This document shows, one piece after another, positions 45,249 to 53,416 of a stretch of 64,000 bases of DNA. Below the pieces are notes generated by a model. It was not told where the DNA came from and did not search any database. It was given only the letters and a program-made list of their open reading frames with translations. Numbering within the stretch: the first letter of the stretch is position 1; each line of letters begins with the position of its first letter. A program made the translations under genes and the position numbers. Origin of the DNA: an uncultured Myxococcales bacterium (GTDB taxonomy: Bacteria > Myxococcota_A > UBA9042); the NCBI GenBank assembly GCA_903924465.1, contig CAIYBN010000007.1, forward strand, positions 18,989-82,988, read 5' to 3'.

Positions 45249-47201
45249 CTAGCCTTCGCGCCCTATCGTCAACTCGGTCAAGGCTTTCGGCTTGTGCAAA
45301 CCGACCGTGCGCTGCTGATCGCGCTTGCTGCGCTGGGCGTTGGCTTCCGCAAGCTGTTCGGTCAAACGGTCGAAACTGGCCGCGTCGGGCAACGGCTGAC
45401 CTTGTTCGTCAAGCGGTGTTTGCATGGCAAAACCGTGGCTGCGCAAGTAGTTGATGTGTGTGCCCTGGCACGTCTCAAACTGGGAACAGCGGCCGCAGCG
45501 GATGGATTTGCTATAGTAGGCGTGTTCGACATAGTGGCCGACATACTTGTCCAGATTGAGGAATCCGGCACCGTCCAGCAGCGTGGCGTCCAGCAGCTTG
45601 GTGTCACCCGGCTCCGTCGGCGCGCCTGCCACGCAGCGCGTCACGTTGCGCATGCGCACACCCGCTTGCGCGAGCTTGCGCAAGGTGGCCGGATCGGGAT
45701 CTTCCGATTTGGACTCGGACAGATATTCATGGGTTTTTAGCGTCGCAATCAGCCGTGTGCCCCAGGACTTCAGCGTCGCCGGTCGCGCCAACAGCCACGT
45801 CGCCAGGTCGCGCGTCAGCATCACCTCGACTTCCATGGGCGACGGCACCGCATGCGCACCCACCAGATACTGCGCCGCGTCCGTAGTCGTGGTCACGACA
45901 AAGCGTTTGATCTCACGCGGCGCGTGTTTGAGCAGGGGCTGCGGATCCGCACCCGCGTCAAGTTGCACCGTGACCTCCGCCTGAGGGTGAACCGCGCGAG
46001 CCAGCGCGGCCTTGGCGTCTTCGGCATCGCGCGCCGTCAGCCACAGGCGCTGCGGCTGCTGCGCTTCAAACTTCGCCCGCGCCTCCGTGCCTTGCCACAC
46101 GTGCTGGCTGTCGACGCGCACCAGCGGAAACGTATGCGATTCCAGCATCTCGCGGTACGGGAACATCGTGGAACGGCACGGGCCGTCGAGAAAGCAGTAG
46201 TCGCAGCGCTCGCCCCAGCAGTCGGGCTTCAAGCCTTTGCGCAGGAAACCTTCAAAGTTGTGGCGGCCGCCATCGAATTCGCTGAGCAGCTTGTGTGGAT
46301 CCTGAATCAGCCGCTCAAAACCTTCCAGGTACATGACCGGCAGGCGGTTGGTCCACAGGTACACGCCTTCGCGGTCGGCCATCTTGAATGCGCGGCGGAA
46401 ATACGGCACGGCGTCATTCAAATCAAAGAACAGCGAGTGGCGGTGCTCGTCAAAACCGCGGCCAAAGGGAATGATGTGCAGCAGGTCAAATTCGCGGATG
46501 CCGAGGTTGTAATAGAACTCCAAAATCTCCGGCAGCTGCTTGTAGTTCTGCTTGTTGATGACCACGTCGATGTTGACGACCACCTTGCCGGTATCCCACA
46601 GGTTCTGGATGCCCTTGATGCCGGTCACGAACGCCCCCGGCGTGCCGGTCAGCTTGTCGTGGACGTGCGCCGTATGGCCGTGCATCGACACGGTGGCTTC
46701 ATTGAGCCCGGCTTCCGCACACGCCTGGGCAAAACGCTTGTAGCTGAACATCATGCCGTTCGTGATCGTCTGGATCCAGTCGTAGCCCAGCTGCTTGCCG
46801 TAGCGGATCAGCTCCACATACTGCGGATGGACGCTCGCCTCACCGCCGGAAAGAATGAGACGCTCGCGGCCCATCCGCCGACCGAGGGCGATGTACGCCT
46901 TCAACGACTCGACGTCGATCATCGTGCCGTCCTGGTTCATCGAATCCAGGCAGAAGGTACAGCGCTGGTTGCAGAGCCGCGTCACGCGCACCCAATGGCG
47001 CTTGTGCTTCATCGCGGCTTCTTTGACCGCGTCCTTGTTCTCGCCATCGTCGGACGGCAGCGCTTCCATGCGCACGCCTTCGGCCAATTCGGTCGCGCGC
47101 AGAGCCTCCGCTTCATCGCGGTTCAGGATGCCATCGCGGACCAGCTTGTCGATGTCAATTTCAAGGGTTGTCGCGTCACCGCGCATCACAGTGTCTGGCA
47201 T
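45249..47201 (-). CDS. Radical SAM protein with extra C-terminal cysteine clusters
   Basis: 650 residues. The radical SAM CX3CX2C is RLCNQRCTFC (Cys77, 81, 84), with SGGEASVHP as the SAM-binding GGE motif, then ITNGMMFSY. Two further clusters may bind auxiliary Fe-S: GLKPDCWGERCDYCFLDGPC near residue 340 and RCGRCSQFETC near residue 590. Between them is a ~180-residue region of unknown fold. The family resembles SPASM-type radical SAM enzymes, many of which modify peptides, but I cannot name the substrate. The ATG at 47201 gives MPDTVMRGD; a TTG at 47222 is less likely. The next gene upstream on the strand is a second radical-SAM-like gene. Confidence 0.85.
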   Translation of the reverse strand: MPDTVMRGDATTLEIDIDKLVRDGILNRDEAEALRATELAEGVRMEALPSDDGENKDAVKEAAMKHKRHWVRVTRLCNQRCTFCLDSMNQDGTMIDVESLKAYIALGRRMGRERLILSGGEASVHPQYVELIRYGKQLGYDWIQTITNGMMFSYKRFAQACAEAGLNEATVSMHGHTAHVHDKLTGTPGAFVTGIKGIQNLWDTGKVVVNIDVVINKQNYKQLPEILEFYYNLGIREFDLLHIIPFGRGFDEHRHSLFFDLNDAVPYFRRAFKMADREGVYLWTNRLPVMYLEGFERLIQDPHKLLSEFDGGRHNFEGFLRKGLKPDCWGERCDYCFLDGPCRSTMFPYREMLESHTFPLVRVDSQHVWQGTEARAKFEAQQPQRLWLTARDAEDAKAALARAVHPQAEVTVQLDAGADPQPLLKHAPREIKRFVVTTTTDAAQYLVGAHAVPSPMEVEVMLTRDLATWLLARPATLKSWGTRLIATLKTHEYLSESKSEDPDPATLRKLAQAGVRMRNVTRCVAGAPTEPGDTKLLDATLLDGAGFLNLDKYVGHYVEHAYYSKSIRCGRCSQFETCQGTHINYLRSHGFAMQTPLDEQGQPLPDAASFDRLTEQLAEANAQRSKRDQQRTVGLHKPKALTELTIGREG

Positions 47202-47318
47202 GGAAAGCTCACTTGCGAACAAAAGACTGGACCGGACGACACCTGGGGGGACGGGCTGGTCGCACCATGCAGTCTGGCGGATTCGCCCGGTATCGCAAGC
47301 CGTCCGCGAAAAGATGCG

Positions 47319-48200
47319 CTATTTCAAGACGCTGGTTGTCGGTGGCGCGTCGGTGCGCGCCGTGATGCCGGCCCAGCCAAAGCGCTGCGTGGTCGCCGAC
47401 AGAAAACCGCGGCATTGCGGACGCCAGGTGCACGCGTCGCACGGCGGACCGTGTTCCCGCTCATGCGCTTGCGACCCCTGCGCGGCGATCGCGGTCGCCG
47501 TTTCCTTCGCGACCGTGGCCGCGCGATCGCCCAGAAGGCAGGGCGGCACATCCAGGACACTCGCGCGCCGTTTGGCCGCCACGGTCATCTGCAAGGCCTG
47601 CCGGAGGTACGGCGCCGCCATCTCCAAAGAGGGCAGCAGCGGCTGTGACGCGCGGTCTGGACCGGGCAGCGCGACAAACCGGAACGCGGACACGTCCAGC
47701 GCTTGCGATTTCTGCACGAGCAAGGGCAGGCCGCGAAACGTCGGCCGCAGGAGTGGCGCGATGACCGCGGTCTTGCCGCCCAGGGCGCGCACACGTTTCA
47801 AAGCGGCAATCACGCGCTGAAAATGCCCCGGCTGCCCGGTGACCCAATCATGCGACTCGGCGGAATCGCCATAGAGCGGCAGCGCCAGAGTCGTCACACC
47901 AGCCTTGAGCACCGCTTCCACCACGCCCGGACGGCCGAGCATGAGCCCTGACGTCCAGAGTTCCACGGACTTGGACGCCTTGCGCGCGGCTTGCAGAAGT
48001 TCCAGCGCTTGAGGCCGCGTGAGCAGATCACCGTCGCGCAAGACAATCTCGGGTTGGCCGACCGCCTGATCGATGGCCGCTGCAACCGCTTCCGCCGTCG
48101 CCAGTGCGTCAGTCCGCCCCGGCGCATCGCTGCCGCGACAAATCGGGCACGCAGCGGAAATAAACGGATGCGGACAGGAACTACCAGTCAGGATGTGCAC
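47319..48200 (-). CDS. Radical-SAM-like protein with atypical cysteine spacing
   Basis: 293 residues from GTG 48200; GGAGG lies 5 nt upstream, so this start is well supported. The N-terminus HILTGSSCPHPFISAACPIC has Cys9, 18 and 21, i.e. CX8CX2C rather than CX3CX2C. The following strands (EIVLRDGDLLTRPQALELLQ, SVELWTSGLM and GVTTLALPLYG) fit a radical SAM partial TIM barrel. The C-terminus has CDACTWRPQC, a SPASM-like cluster. It may be a divergent radical SAM enzyme or an accessory partner for the downstream one; 117 nt separates them. Confidence 0.66.
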   Translation of the reverse strand: MHILTGSSCPHPFISAACPICRGSDAPGRTDALATAEAVAAAIDQAVGQPEIVLRDGDLLTRPQALELLQAARKASKSVELWTSGLMLGRPGVVEAVLKAGVTTLALPLYGDSAESHDWVTGQPGHFQRVIAALKRVRALGGKTAVIAPLLRPTFRGLPLLVQKSQALDVSAFRFVALPGPDRASQPLLPSLEMAAPYLRQALQMTVAAKRRASVLDVPPCLLGDRAATVAKETATAIAAQGSQAHEREHGPPCDACTWRPQCRGFLSATTQRFGWAGITARTDAPPTTSVLK

Positions 48201-48240
48201 AGGAACCTCCGAAGGCGGGAGCGTAGGGCCCGCAGCGAGT

Positions 48241-48279
48241 CGTTGCAACGTTGACGTGGATCGTCCGGCCACCTATTGT
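48241..48279 (+). promoter_or_regulatory. lspA-operon promoter with adjacent palindrome
   Basis: TTGACG (48251-48256, 5/6), 17-nt spacer, TATTGT (48274-48279, 4/6), 25 nt before lspA. The perfect palindrome CGTTGCAACG (48241-48250) touches the -35 element. Read on the minus strand, the same palindrome supplies TTGCAA, 17 nt from TACGCT (48225-48220), a weaker promoter for the divergent radical-SAM-like gene. A regulator binding the palindrome could affect both. Confidence 0.6.
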
Positions 48280-48304
48280 GCGCAACCCGATTGCCGGAGA
48301 GCCG

Positions 48305-49264
48305 ATGACCCGCAACGATTCCCCTGAAAAGCTCCTGCCGCGGACCGGTGCGTTCGTGTTGATGCTGTTGGTCCTCGTGCTGGATTTGGGTACCAAGCAT
48401 TGGGCGGCGACGACGCTGGCGTCTGGCGTGCATCCGATTGTGCTGCGGCACGAAGATGGCACAACGGTTGAGGCGGCGCTTGCGGCCAAAGGCTGGACGG
48501 CTGGTGAGATTCGCGATGCGGTGCATGGCGGTCAAACCGCGCGCTACGTGCCAGCGCAGGGTCTGGATGCGCAGCACACCGTGGAAGCGACCGATCTGTC
48601 GCTGGAACTGGTGACGCTGAGCGGCACCGGACTGCTCGCGCCGCGCCGCTGGCGACCGGGCCCGCAGGATTTGGGGCTGCCGCTGGACGAACTGCTCGCG
48701 AATGCCTGGCGCGTCGATACGGCCGAAGTGCCGGGCCTTTTGCAACACACATGGCGTTCCGACACGCGCATTGAGGACGCCGCAACGCCCATTGCCGCCG
48801 GCGATCTGATCGTGGTACGCGATCACTCCAAGCGCCTGATGGACGGATTTTCGCTCGTCTATGCTGAGAATTTTGGCGCCGCTTGGTCGTTCCTGGCCAC
48901 ATCGCCGCCGATCGTGCGTCTGGTGCTTTTTGTCACCATTTCGGCCATCGCGTCGATCGTCATGGGCTGGGTGCTGTGGAAGCGCAAGATGACCTCGGCG
49001 TTGTCCACCTGGGCGCTGGCCGCGATCATGGGCGGTGCCGTCGGCAACCTGATCGACCGGATTCACTACCGCGCGGTCGTTGATTTCATCTTCAACTTCG
49101 TGGTGTTCGACGAAACCAGTTTTTGCGGCAGGACCTTCGGGCCCGGCCTGCATGGCTGGCCAGTGTACAACGTCGCGGACATTGGCATCACCGTCGGCGT
49201 CATCCTGATCGCGCTCGATTCGCTCCGCCAGCCCAAAACGCCGCGGCCCGCGCCGCACGCGTGA
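48305..49264 (+). CDS. lspA: Signal peptidase II (lipoprotein), with large periplasmic insertion
   Basis: 319 residues, about twice the usual ~165. The conserved parts are present: TM1 with LVLDLGTKHWA, NFGAAWSFLAT (189-199), catalytic Asp251 in GNLIDRIHYRAVVDF and Asp292 in YNVADIGITVG. The extra ~120 residues (~45-180) lie between TM1 and the NFGAA motif, on the periplasmic side, with no extra helix. LspA is the aspartyl protease that removes prolipoprotein signal peptides after Lgt acts. The first of five genes running lspA-lgt-uppS-cdsA-lipB. Confidence 0.93.
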   Translation: MTRNDSPEKLLPRTGAFVLMLLVLVLDLGTKHWAATTLASGVHPIVLRHEDGTTVEAALAAKGWTAGEIRDAVHGGQTARYVPAQGLDAQHTVEATDLSLELVTLSGTGLLAPRRWRPGPQDLGLPLDELLANAWRVDTAEVPGLLQHTWRSDTRIEDAATPIAAGDLIVVRDHSKRLMDGFSLVYAENFGAAWSFLATSPPIVRLVLFVTISAIASIVMGWVLWKRKMTSALSTWALAAIMGGAVGNLIDRIHYRAVVDFIFNFVVFDETSFCGRTFGPGLHGWPVYNVADIGITVGVILIALDSLRQPKTPRPAPHA

Positions 49265-49276
49265 TCGAGGTCGGCC

Positions 49277-50245
49277 GTGCACCCCAGCTTTGATCTCGGC
49301 GTCATCCAACTTCCAGCGTACTTTACCCTGCTGATGGTCGGCTTTACGCTGGCGATTCTGCTTGCACACGCCGAGGGCATGCGGCGTGGTCTGGATGGCA
49401 ACACGATCCTGGACTGCGGTTTGCTGATGCTGGCCATGGGTCTGATCGGCTCGCGCGCGCTGCACGTGATCGCCGACGGTCAGTTCATGGACTACGTGCA
49501 CCTCTGCACGGATCCGAGCCAGGTGCCCGGCCTCGCGCTGGGTCCGGGCGTGCATTGCGCGGATGCGGCGCAGTGCGTGCGCGCCGGGCTGGGCGATGTG
49601 TGCGAGGCGACGACCGGCCTCTGCCGGCAACAGCAGGACTGTCTGCGCGTCTTCAAGATCTGGTATGGCGGCTATGCCTACTACGGCGGATTTCTGCTGG
49701 CCGTCCCGTCCGGCCTCTGGTTTCTCCGTCGGCGCGGCGTTTCCATGTGGCAGGTCGCGGATCTATCCGGCTGGGCGATCGCCCTGGGTCTGGTGTTCGG
49801 CCGAACCGGTTGTCTGCTCGCAGGCTGTTGTTTTGGCGAGATCAGCCAAGGTCCAACCGGTCTCGCCTTTCCGAAATACTCGCCGGCTTGGGACAAACAG
49901 ATTCACCTGCACCAGATCACGGCGAGCGCCACGCAATCGCTCCCCGTGCACCCGACGCAGCTGTATGAAGCGTTGGCGTGCGCGGTGATTTTCCTTGTCT
50001 GTCTGTGGCGTTATCGCAAAGGACCGCGTTTCGACGGACAGATTTTCTTCCTGTTTATGTTGCTATACGCGCTGTTTCGTTTCAGCGTGGAGTTCCTGCG
50101 GGCGGATGACCGCGGGGAATGGTTTGGCCTTCTGTCGACCTCGCAGCTCATCAGTCTGCCGCTGCTGGCGTGGTCGGGTTGGGTGCTGTGGCGTGGTCGG
50201 GCATGGCCGCCGGAACCGGTTGTGCCTGCGATGGCAAACAAGTAA
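49277..50245 (+). CDS. lgt: Prolipoprotein diacylglyceryl transferase, with Cys-rich insertion
   Basis: 322 residues from a GTG start 12 nt after lspA. Lgt transfers diacylglyceryl from phosphatidylglycerol to the lipobox cysteine. Conserved regions: WYGGYAYYGGFL, VFGRTGCLLAGCCFGE (family signature region) and LPVHPTQLYEAL with YALFRFSVEFLR. Between the second helix and WYGGYAYY there is a ~50-residue insertion (~75-130) with six cysteines (LC, HC, QC, VC, LC and DC), probably disulfide-bonded on the outer face. That insertion is not in E. coli Lgt. Confidence 0.93.
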   Translation: MHPSFDLGVIQLPAYFTLLMVGFTLAILLAHAEGMRRGLDGNTILDCGLLMLAMGLIGSRALHVIADGQFMDYVHLCTDPSQVPGLALGPGVHCADAAQCVRAGLGDVCEATTGLCRQQQDCLRVFKIWYGGYAYYGGFLLAVPSGLWFLRRRGVSMWQVADLSGWAIALGLVFGRTGCLLAGCCFGEISQGPTGLAFPKYSPAWDKQIHLHQITASATQSLPVHPTQLYEALACAVIFLVCLWRYRKGPRFDGQIFFLFMLLYALFRFSVEFLRADDRGEWFGLLSTSQLISLPLLAWSGWVLWRGRAWPPEPVVPAMANK

Positions 50246-50253
50246 GGACGATC

Positions 50254-51081
50254 GTGCATCCCGTGGCGCAACCCCATTCTTCCCAACCGTCGGCGCTTTC
50301 TGGACTGGCTGCGTTGCCGCCCGATACGCGCAACGTCGTGCAGGATCTCCGCGCGGCGGGTCGGCTGCCGGAGCACGTCGCGATCATCATGGACGGTAAC
50401 GGTCGATGGGCGCGGCGCCAAGGCAAGGATCGCAGCGCGGGTCATCGCGCCGGTGCAGACTCCGTGCGCGCGGTGACGCGGTTGGCGCGCGAGGTTGGCC
50501 TGAAATCGCTGACGCTCTACGCCTTTTCCGAGCAGAACTGGCAAAGGCCGCGGGCAGAAGTGGACGGCCTGTTTGGCCTGCTGGTCGAGTATCTGGCATC
50601 CGAGATCGAGGAAATGAAGCGCAGTGACATTCAGTTGCTGGCGTTTGGCAACCTGCAGCGACTGCCGATGCCGGTGCGCATGGTGCTGGAGGGCACGTTG
50701 GCGGCGACCGCGCAACACAAGACCATGAAGCTCGGCCTTTGTCTGAGCTACGGCGGGCGCGAAGAAATCGTCCAGGCGATGCAGCGGCTGGCCGTCCGCG
50801 TCGCCAAAGGTCAATTGCGGCCGGAGCAGATCGATGAGGCGGCGATTGAAGGGGAACTCTGGACCGCGCCGCTGGGCGGACCGCCGGACCTGCTGATTCG
50901 CACATCGGGCGAGCAGCGTCTGTCCAATTTTCTCCTGTGGCAAAGTGCTTACGCTGAACTGGCTTTTGTGCCCACGCCCTGGCCAGAATTCCGGGAACTT
51001 GCCTTTGCCGCCGCGCTCTGCGACTACTCGCATCGGGATCGCCGGTTTGGCGGCCTTGGCAATGCCGACGAAAATGCGTAG
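50254..51081 (+). CDS. uppS: Di-trans,poly-cis-prenyl diphosphate synthase (UPP synthase)
   Basis: 275 residues from GTG 50254, with AAGGA ~7 nt upstream. Makes the C55 carrier for peptidoglycan and O-antigen. Motifs: VAIIMDGNGRWARRQG with Asp47, GHRAGADSVRAV, LYAFSEQNWQRP, LSYGGREEI and the C-terminal DLLIRTSGEQRLSNFLLWQS with AYAEL. An N-terminal extension of ~38 residues precedes the catalytic Asp region. cdsA follows after 26 nt. Confidence 0.96.
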   Translation: MHPVAQPHSSQPSALSGLAALPPDTRNVVQDLRAAGRLPEHVAIIMDGNGRWARRQGKDRSAGHRAGADSVRAVTRLAREVGLKSLTLYAFSEQNWQRPRAEVDGLFGLLVEYLASEIEEMKRSDIQLLAFGNLQRLPMPVRMVLEGTLAATAQHKTMKLGLCLSYGGREEIVQAMQRLAVRVAKGQLRPEQIDEAAIEGELWTAPLGGPPDLLIRTSGEQRLSNFLLWQSAYAELAFVPTPWPEFRELAFAAALCDYSHRDRRFGGLGNADENA

Positions 51082-51107
51082 AACCGAACCTTCGAGCGGA
51101 GTTTGAC

Positions 51108-51914
51108 GTGGCACAGCGGCTCATCACCGGTTTCGTCCTGGCGCCTATCGTCGTCCTGCTGGTTCTGTTCGCCCCAAAGCTCGTCTTCTTTGCCATTCTG
51201 GCGTCGGCCGCGGCGCAAGGCGTGGATGAGCTTGTTCGCATGTATCCGGAGGTCCGCCGGCAGGACCGCTTGGTACTGGCGCCGTTGGCGATGATAACCG
51301 CACTCGCCGTGGGGATGCGCGAATACTGGCTGATTCCCAGCGTCGTGCCCGTCGCGTGGCTGAGTTGGTGCCTCCTGTGGCCGGGAACGGTCGAGGACGC
51401 CGGCAAGCGTGCCGCCATCGGCATGCTGGGTCTGGCGTACGTCGCGACCTTGTTCGGCGTGGTGGTGCAGATCTTCGCCTACGATCAAGTCGCCGTCGGT
51501 ACCCGCTTCGACACGGGCCGCGGCGCCGTGCTGTCGTTGCTCATCGTGGTCTTTGCCGGCGACACCGGTGCGTACTTTGCCGGGCGATCGCTGGGGCGTC
51601 ACAAACTGTACGAGTTGATCAGCCCCAAGAAGACCCTGGAAGGGGCCGCTGGCGGACTGATCGCGTCGATCCTGGGCGGGTTGCTCGCCCAGCGTCTGCT
51701 GTTGCCGCAGCTGAGTCCGCTGCAAGGCGCGCTGATGGGTGCCTCGGGCGGAGTCGTAGGGCAGGTGGGCGATTTGGCGGAATCGCTGTTCAAGCGCGCA
51801 ACCGGCACCAAGGATTCCGGCGGGCTGCTCCCGGGCCACGGCGGGATCCTCGATCGCTTGGATGGCGTGTTGTTCGCCGCTCCGGTCATTCTCGCATGGC
51901 TGATGTTCCGCTGA
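51108..51914 (+). CDS. cdsA: Phosphatidate cytidylyltransferase
   Basis: 268 residues from a GTG start with GGAG ~6 nt upstream. About eight helices. The C-terminal signature is complete: SLFKRATGTKDSGGLLPGHG followed by GILDRLDG. CdsA makes CDP-diacylglycerol, the precursor of the phosphatidylglycerol that Lgt uses. The gene order uppS-cdsA is widely conserved. The last 19 bases overlap the lipB start. Confidence 0.96.
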   Translation: MAQRLITGFVLAPIVVLLVLFAPKLVFFAILASAAAQGVDELVRMYPEVRRQDRLVLAPLAMITALAVGMREYWLIPSVVPVAWLSWCLLWPGTVEDAGKRAAIGMLGLAYVATLFGVVVQIFAYDQVAVGTRFDTGRGAVLSLLIVVFAGDTGAYFAGRSLGRHKLYELISPKKTLEGAAGGLIASILGGLLAQRLLLPQLSPLQGALMGASGGVVGQVGDLAESLFKRATGTKDSGGLLPGHGGILDRLDGVLFAAPVILAWLMFR

Positions 51915-52603
51915 GCCACGCGAGCGCGGCGCTACTTGCCGGAACCGCCTGGCACTGGCTTGGGCGCGCGCCGTTTGCCGCGATGGTCGACCGCAACCGT
52001 GCGATGGCTGCCGCCGTAGCTGCTGGCGCGCCCGGTGAAATCGTCTTCTTTGAGCCATCCGACGCCGTCTACGCGCTGGGAAGGCGAGCGCAGAACCCGG
52101 CGGGACGTGCGGCGATCGCCGATTCCTTGACGGCCTGTGCGGCCAAACAGATCGCGATCGTCGACGTCGATCGCGGGGGGCTTGGAACCTTGCACGCCCC
52201 CGGCCAGATCGTTGCCTTCCTCGCGGTCCCCTGCCACCGCTGGCAAGCTCGCCAGCTATGTGAAGAACTTCTCTGGGGTATTCGTCAGTTAGCGCGAGAC
52301 TGTGGTCTGGAAGCCCGCTGCGATCTGGCCGACGATGTGGGCGTCTGGCTGGGCGCTGGCAAGTTGGCAAGCCTGGGGCTGCGGCTGTGCGACGATGTCG
52401 CCCAGCACGGCGTCGCCATCAACATTCGGGTTGACGGGCGGTTGCAGCAAGGCTTGGTTCTTTGTGGTAAGTCCAGCATTGCACTGACAAATCTTGAAGA
52501 CGCTGGCGATCTTCGCGCAACCGAGTTGTCGACGTGGGCCGAACGAATCGCCGCGCACTGGCAACTTTCGCCGCCAGTCGGGCCCGGACAAGAATGTTTG
52601 TAA
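51896..52603 (+). CDS. lipB: Octanoyl-[ACP]:protein octanoyltransferase (LipB)
   Basis: 235 residues. LipB moves the octanoyl chain from ACP to lipoyl domains. Matches: EIVFFEPSDAVYALGR, RGGLGTLHAPGQIVAFLAVP (the RGGxxTxHGPGQ motif with Ala for Gly), GVWLGAGKLASLGLRL with the conserved Lys, then HGVAINIRVD and the catalytic Cys in GLVLCGKS. The ATG at 51896 lies inside cdsA. Position in a lipid-envelope operon is unusual but harmless. A hairpin follows 50 nt after the stop. Confidence 0.85.
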   Translation: MADVPLSHASAALLAGTAWHWLGRAPFAAMVDRNRAMAAAVAAGAPGEIVFFEPSDAVYALGRRAQNPAGRAAIADSLTACAAKQIAIVDVDRGGLGTLHAPGQIVAFLAVPCHRWQARQLCEELLWGIRQLARDCGLEARCDLADDVGVWLGAGKLASLGLRLCDDVAQHGVAINIRVDGRLQQGLVLCGKSSIALTNLEDAGDLRATELSTWAERIAAHWQLSPPVGPGQECL

Positions 52604-52653
52604 ATGCGCGCGGTGGAGGGTCCCGTCGGCGGACAATCGACGCGACCCGTCAG

Positions 52654-52690
52654 AAAGCAACGCTTCTGCTTGCGTTCCCGTAGTTGCTTT
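52654..52690 (+). terminator. Terminator-like hairpin after lipB
   Basis: AAAGCAAC (52654-52661) pairs perfectly with GTTGCTTT (52683-52690), and GTT follows. Inside, AACGC/GCGTT can form an alternative 5-bp stem. The stem is A-T rich and the U-run short. Confidence 0.5.
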
Positions 52691-53416
52691 GTTAGCCTCC
52701 ACCATGGAGGGCCGGGGCTCGGCGTCGTGAGCGCCCCAATTCCGGTCACCGTCGCAACTGCCTGATCCGCAAGCGCGACGGGCTTGGCCAATCAACTACC
52801 CCAAGTTGACGCGGGCGAGCTTTCACACACCGAATCCCATGTGGTTGACCGTTGAACGGGGTTTCAACGCCGACCGCGAGTGGCGCATCGACGGCGCGAG
52901 ATGATGCATATCGTCTCGGGCCTCCCCAGCGGGCGCCGTGGAATTCGCTGTCGACGATGAATCTGCTGAAGGCTGCCAAGCCCGAATCAGACCCCATCGT
53001 GCGACGGAAAGAGTTACGGTTGCGATCCCCCTGCAACAGTGCCGATACGACAGGACATTCCAACGAGTAAGGGCGCAAAAGTCCCCACGAGGTCTCCATT
53101 TCGGAGTCCAAACGGGGACGGACGGCAAGTGCGGCTGGACGGCAATCGACAACTACCCGCGGGAACGGCCAACCCGCGGAAACGATTGATACCAGCCGAG
53201 TGCAGGGAGCGGTTTCTGAAACCTGGGTTGCGAAGGACAAACGCAACCACGACGGACAAGCGGTGACGCTTGCTGCGGACAGGGAAAAGACGCCAGCGGG
53301 AATCGAACCGGCAGCATCCAACGATGCCAGACCAGACGAATCCCCCATGCTTCCAGCCAATAACCACTGCCGTGTGTGCTCGCCCTCTGTCGGAATCTGT
53401 CGTCAAGAGGAATGCG
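52691..53416 (+). other. 726-bp region upstream of the giant gene, no gene called
   Basis: The region from lipB (52603) to the giant gene (53417) has no convincing gene. Present are a near-perfect 7-bp hairpin (52714-52720 with 52729-52735), a perfect 7-bp hairpin CGTTGAA/TTCAACG (52850-52856 with 52863-52869), a 13-bp palindrome GGTTTCTGAAACC (53211-53223) and a T-arm-like sequence on the minus strand (53296-53309) without the rest of a tRNA. A 204-codon minus-strand frame crosses it but reads like non-coding sequence. It probably holds the control region of the giant gene. I could not assign a promoter. Confidence 0.45.

Noticed and set aside
53296..53309. T-arm-like GGTTCGATTCCCGC on the minus strand, as if a tRNA
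   Set aside because: Only four of five T-stem pairs form, the acceptor partner is missing, and no 7-nt anticodon loop can be drawn. At most a remnant or attachment site.
52746..53360. A 204-codon minus-strand frame in the region upstream of the giant gene
   Set aside because: No ribosome site, no domain, and composition unlike neighbouring proteins.
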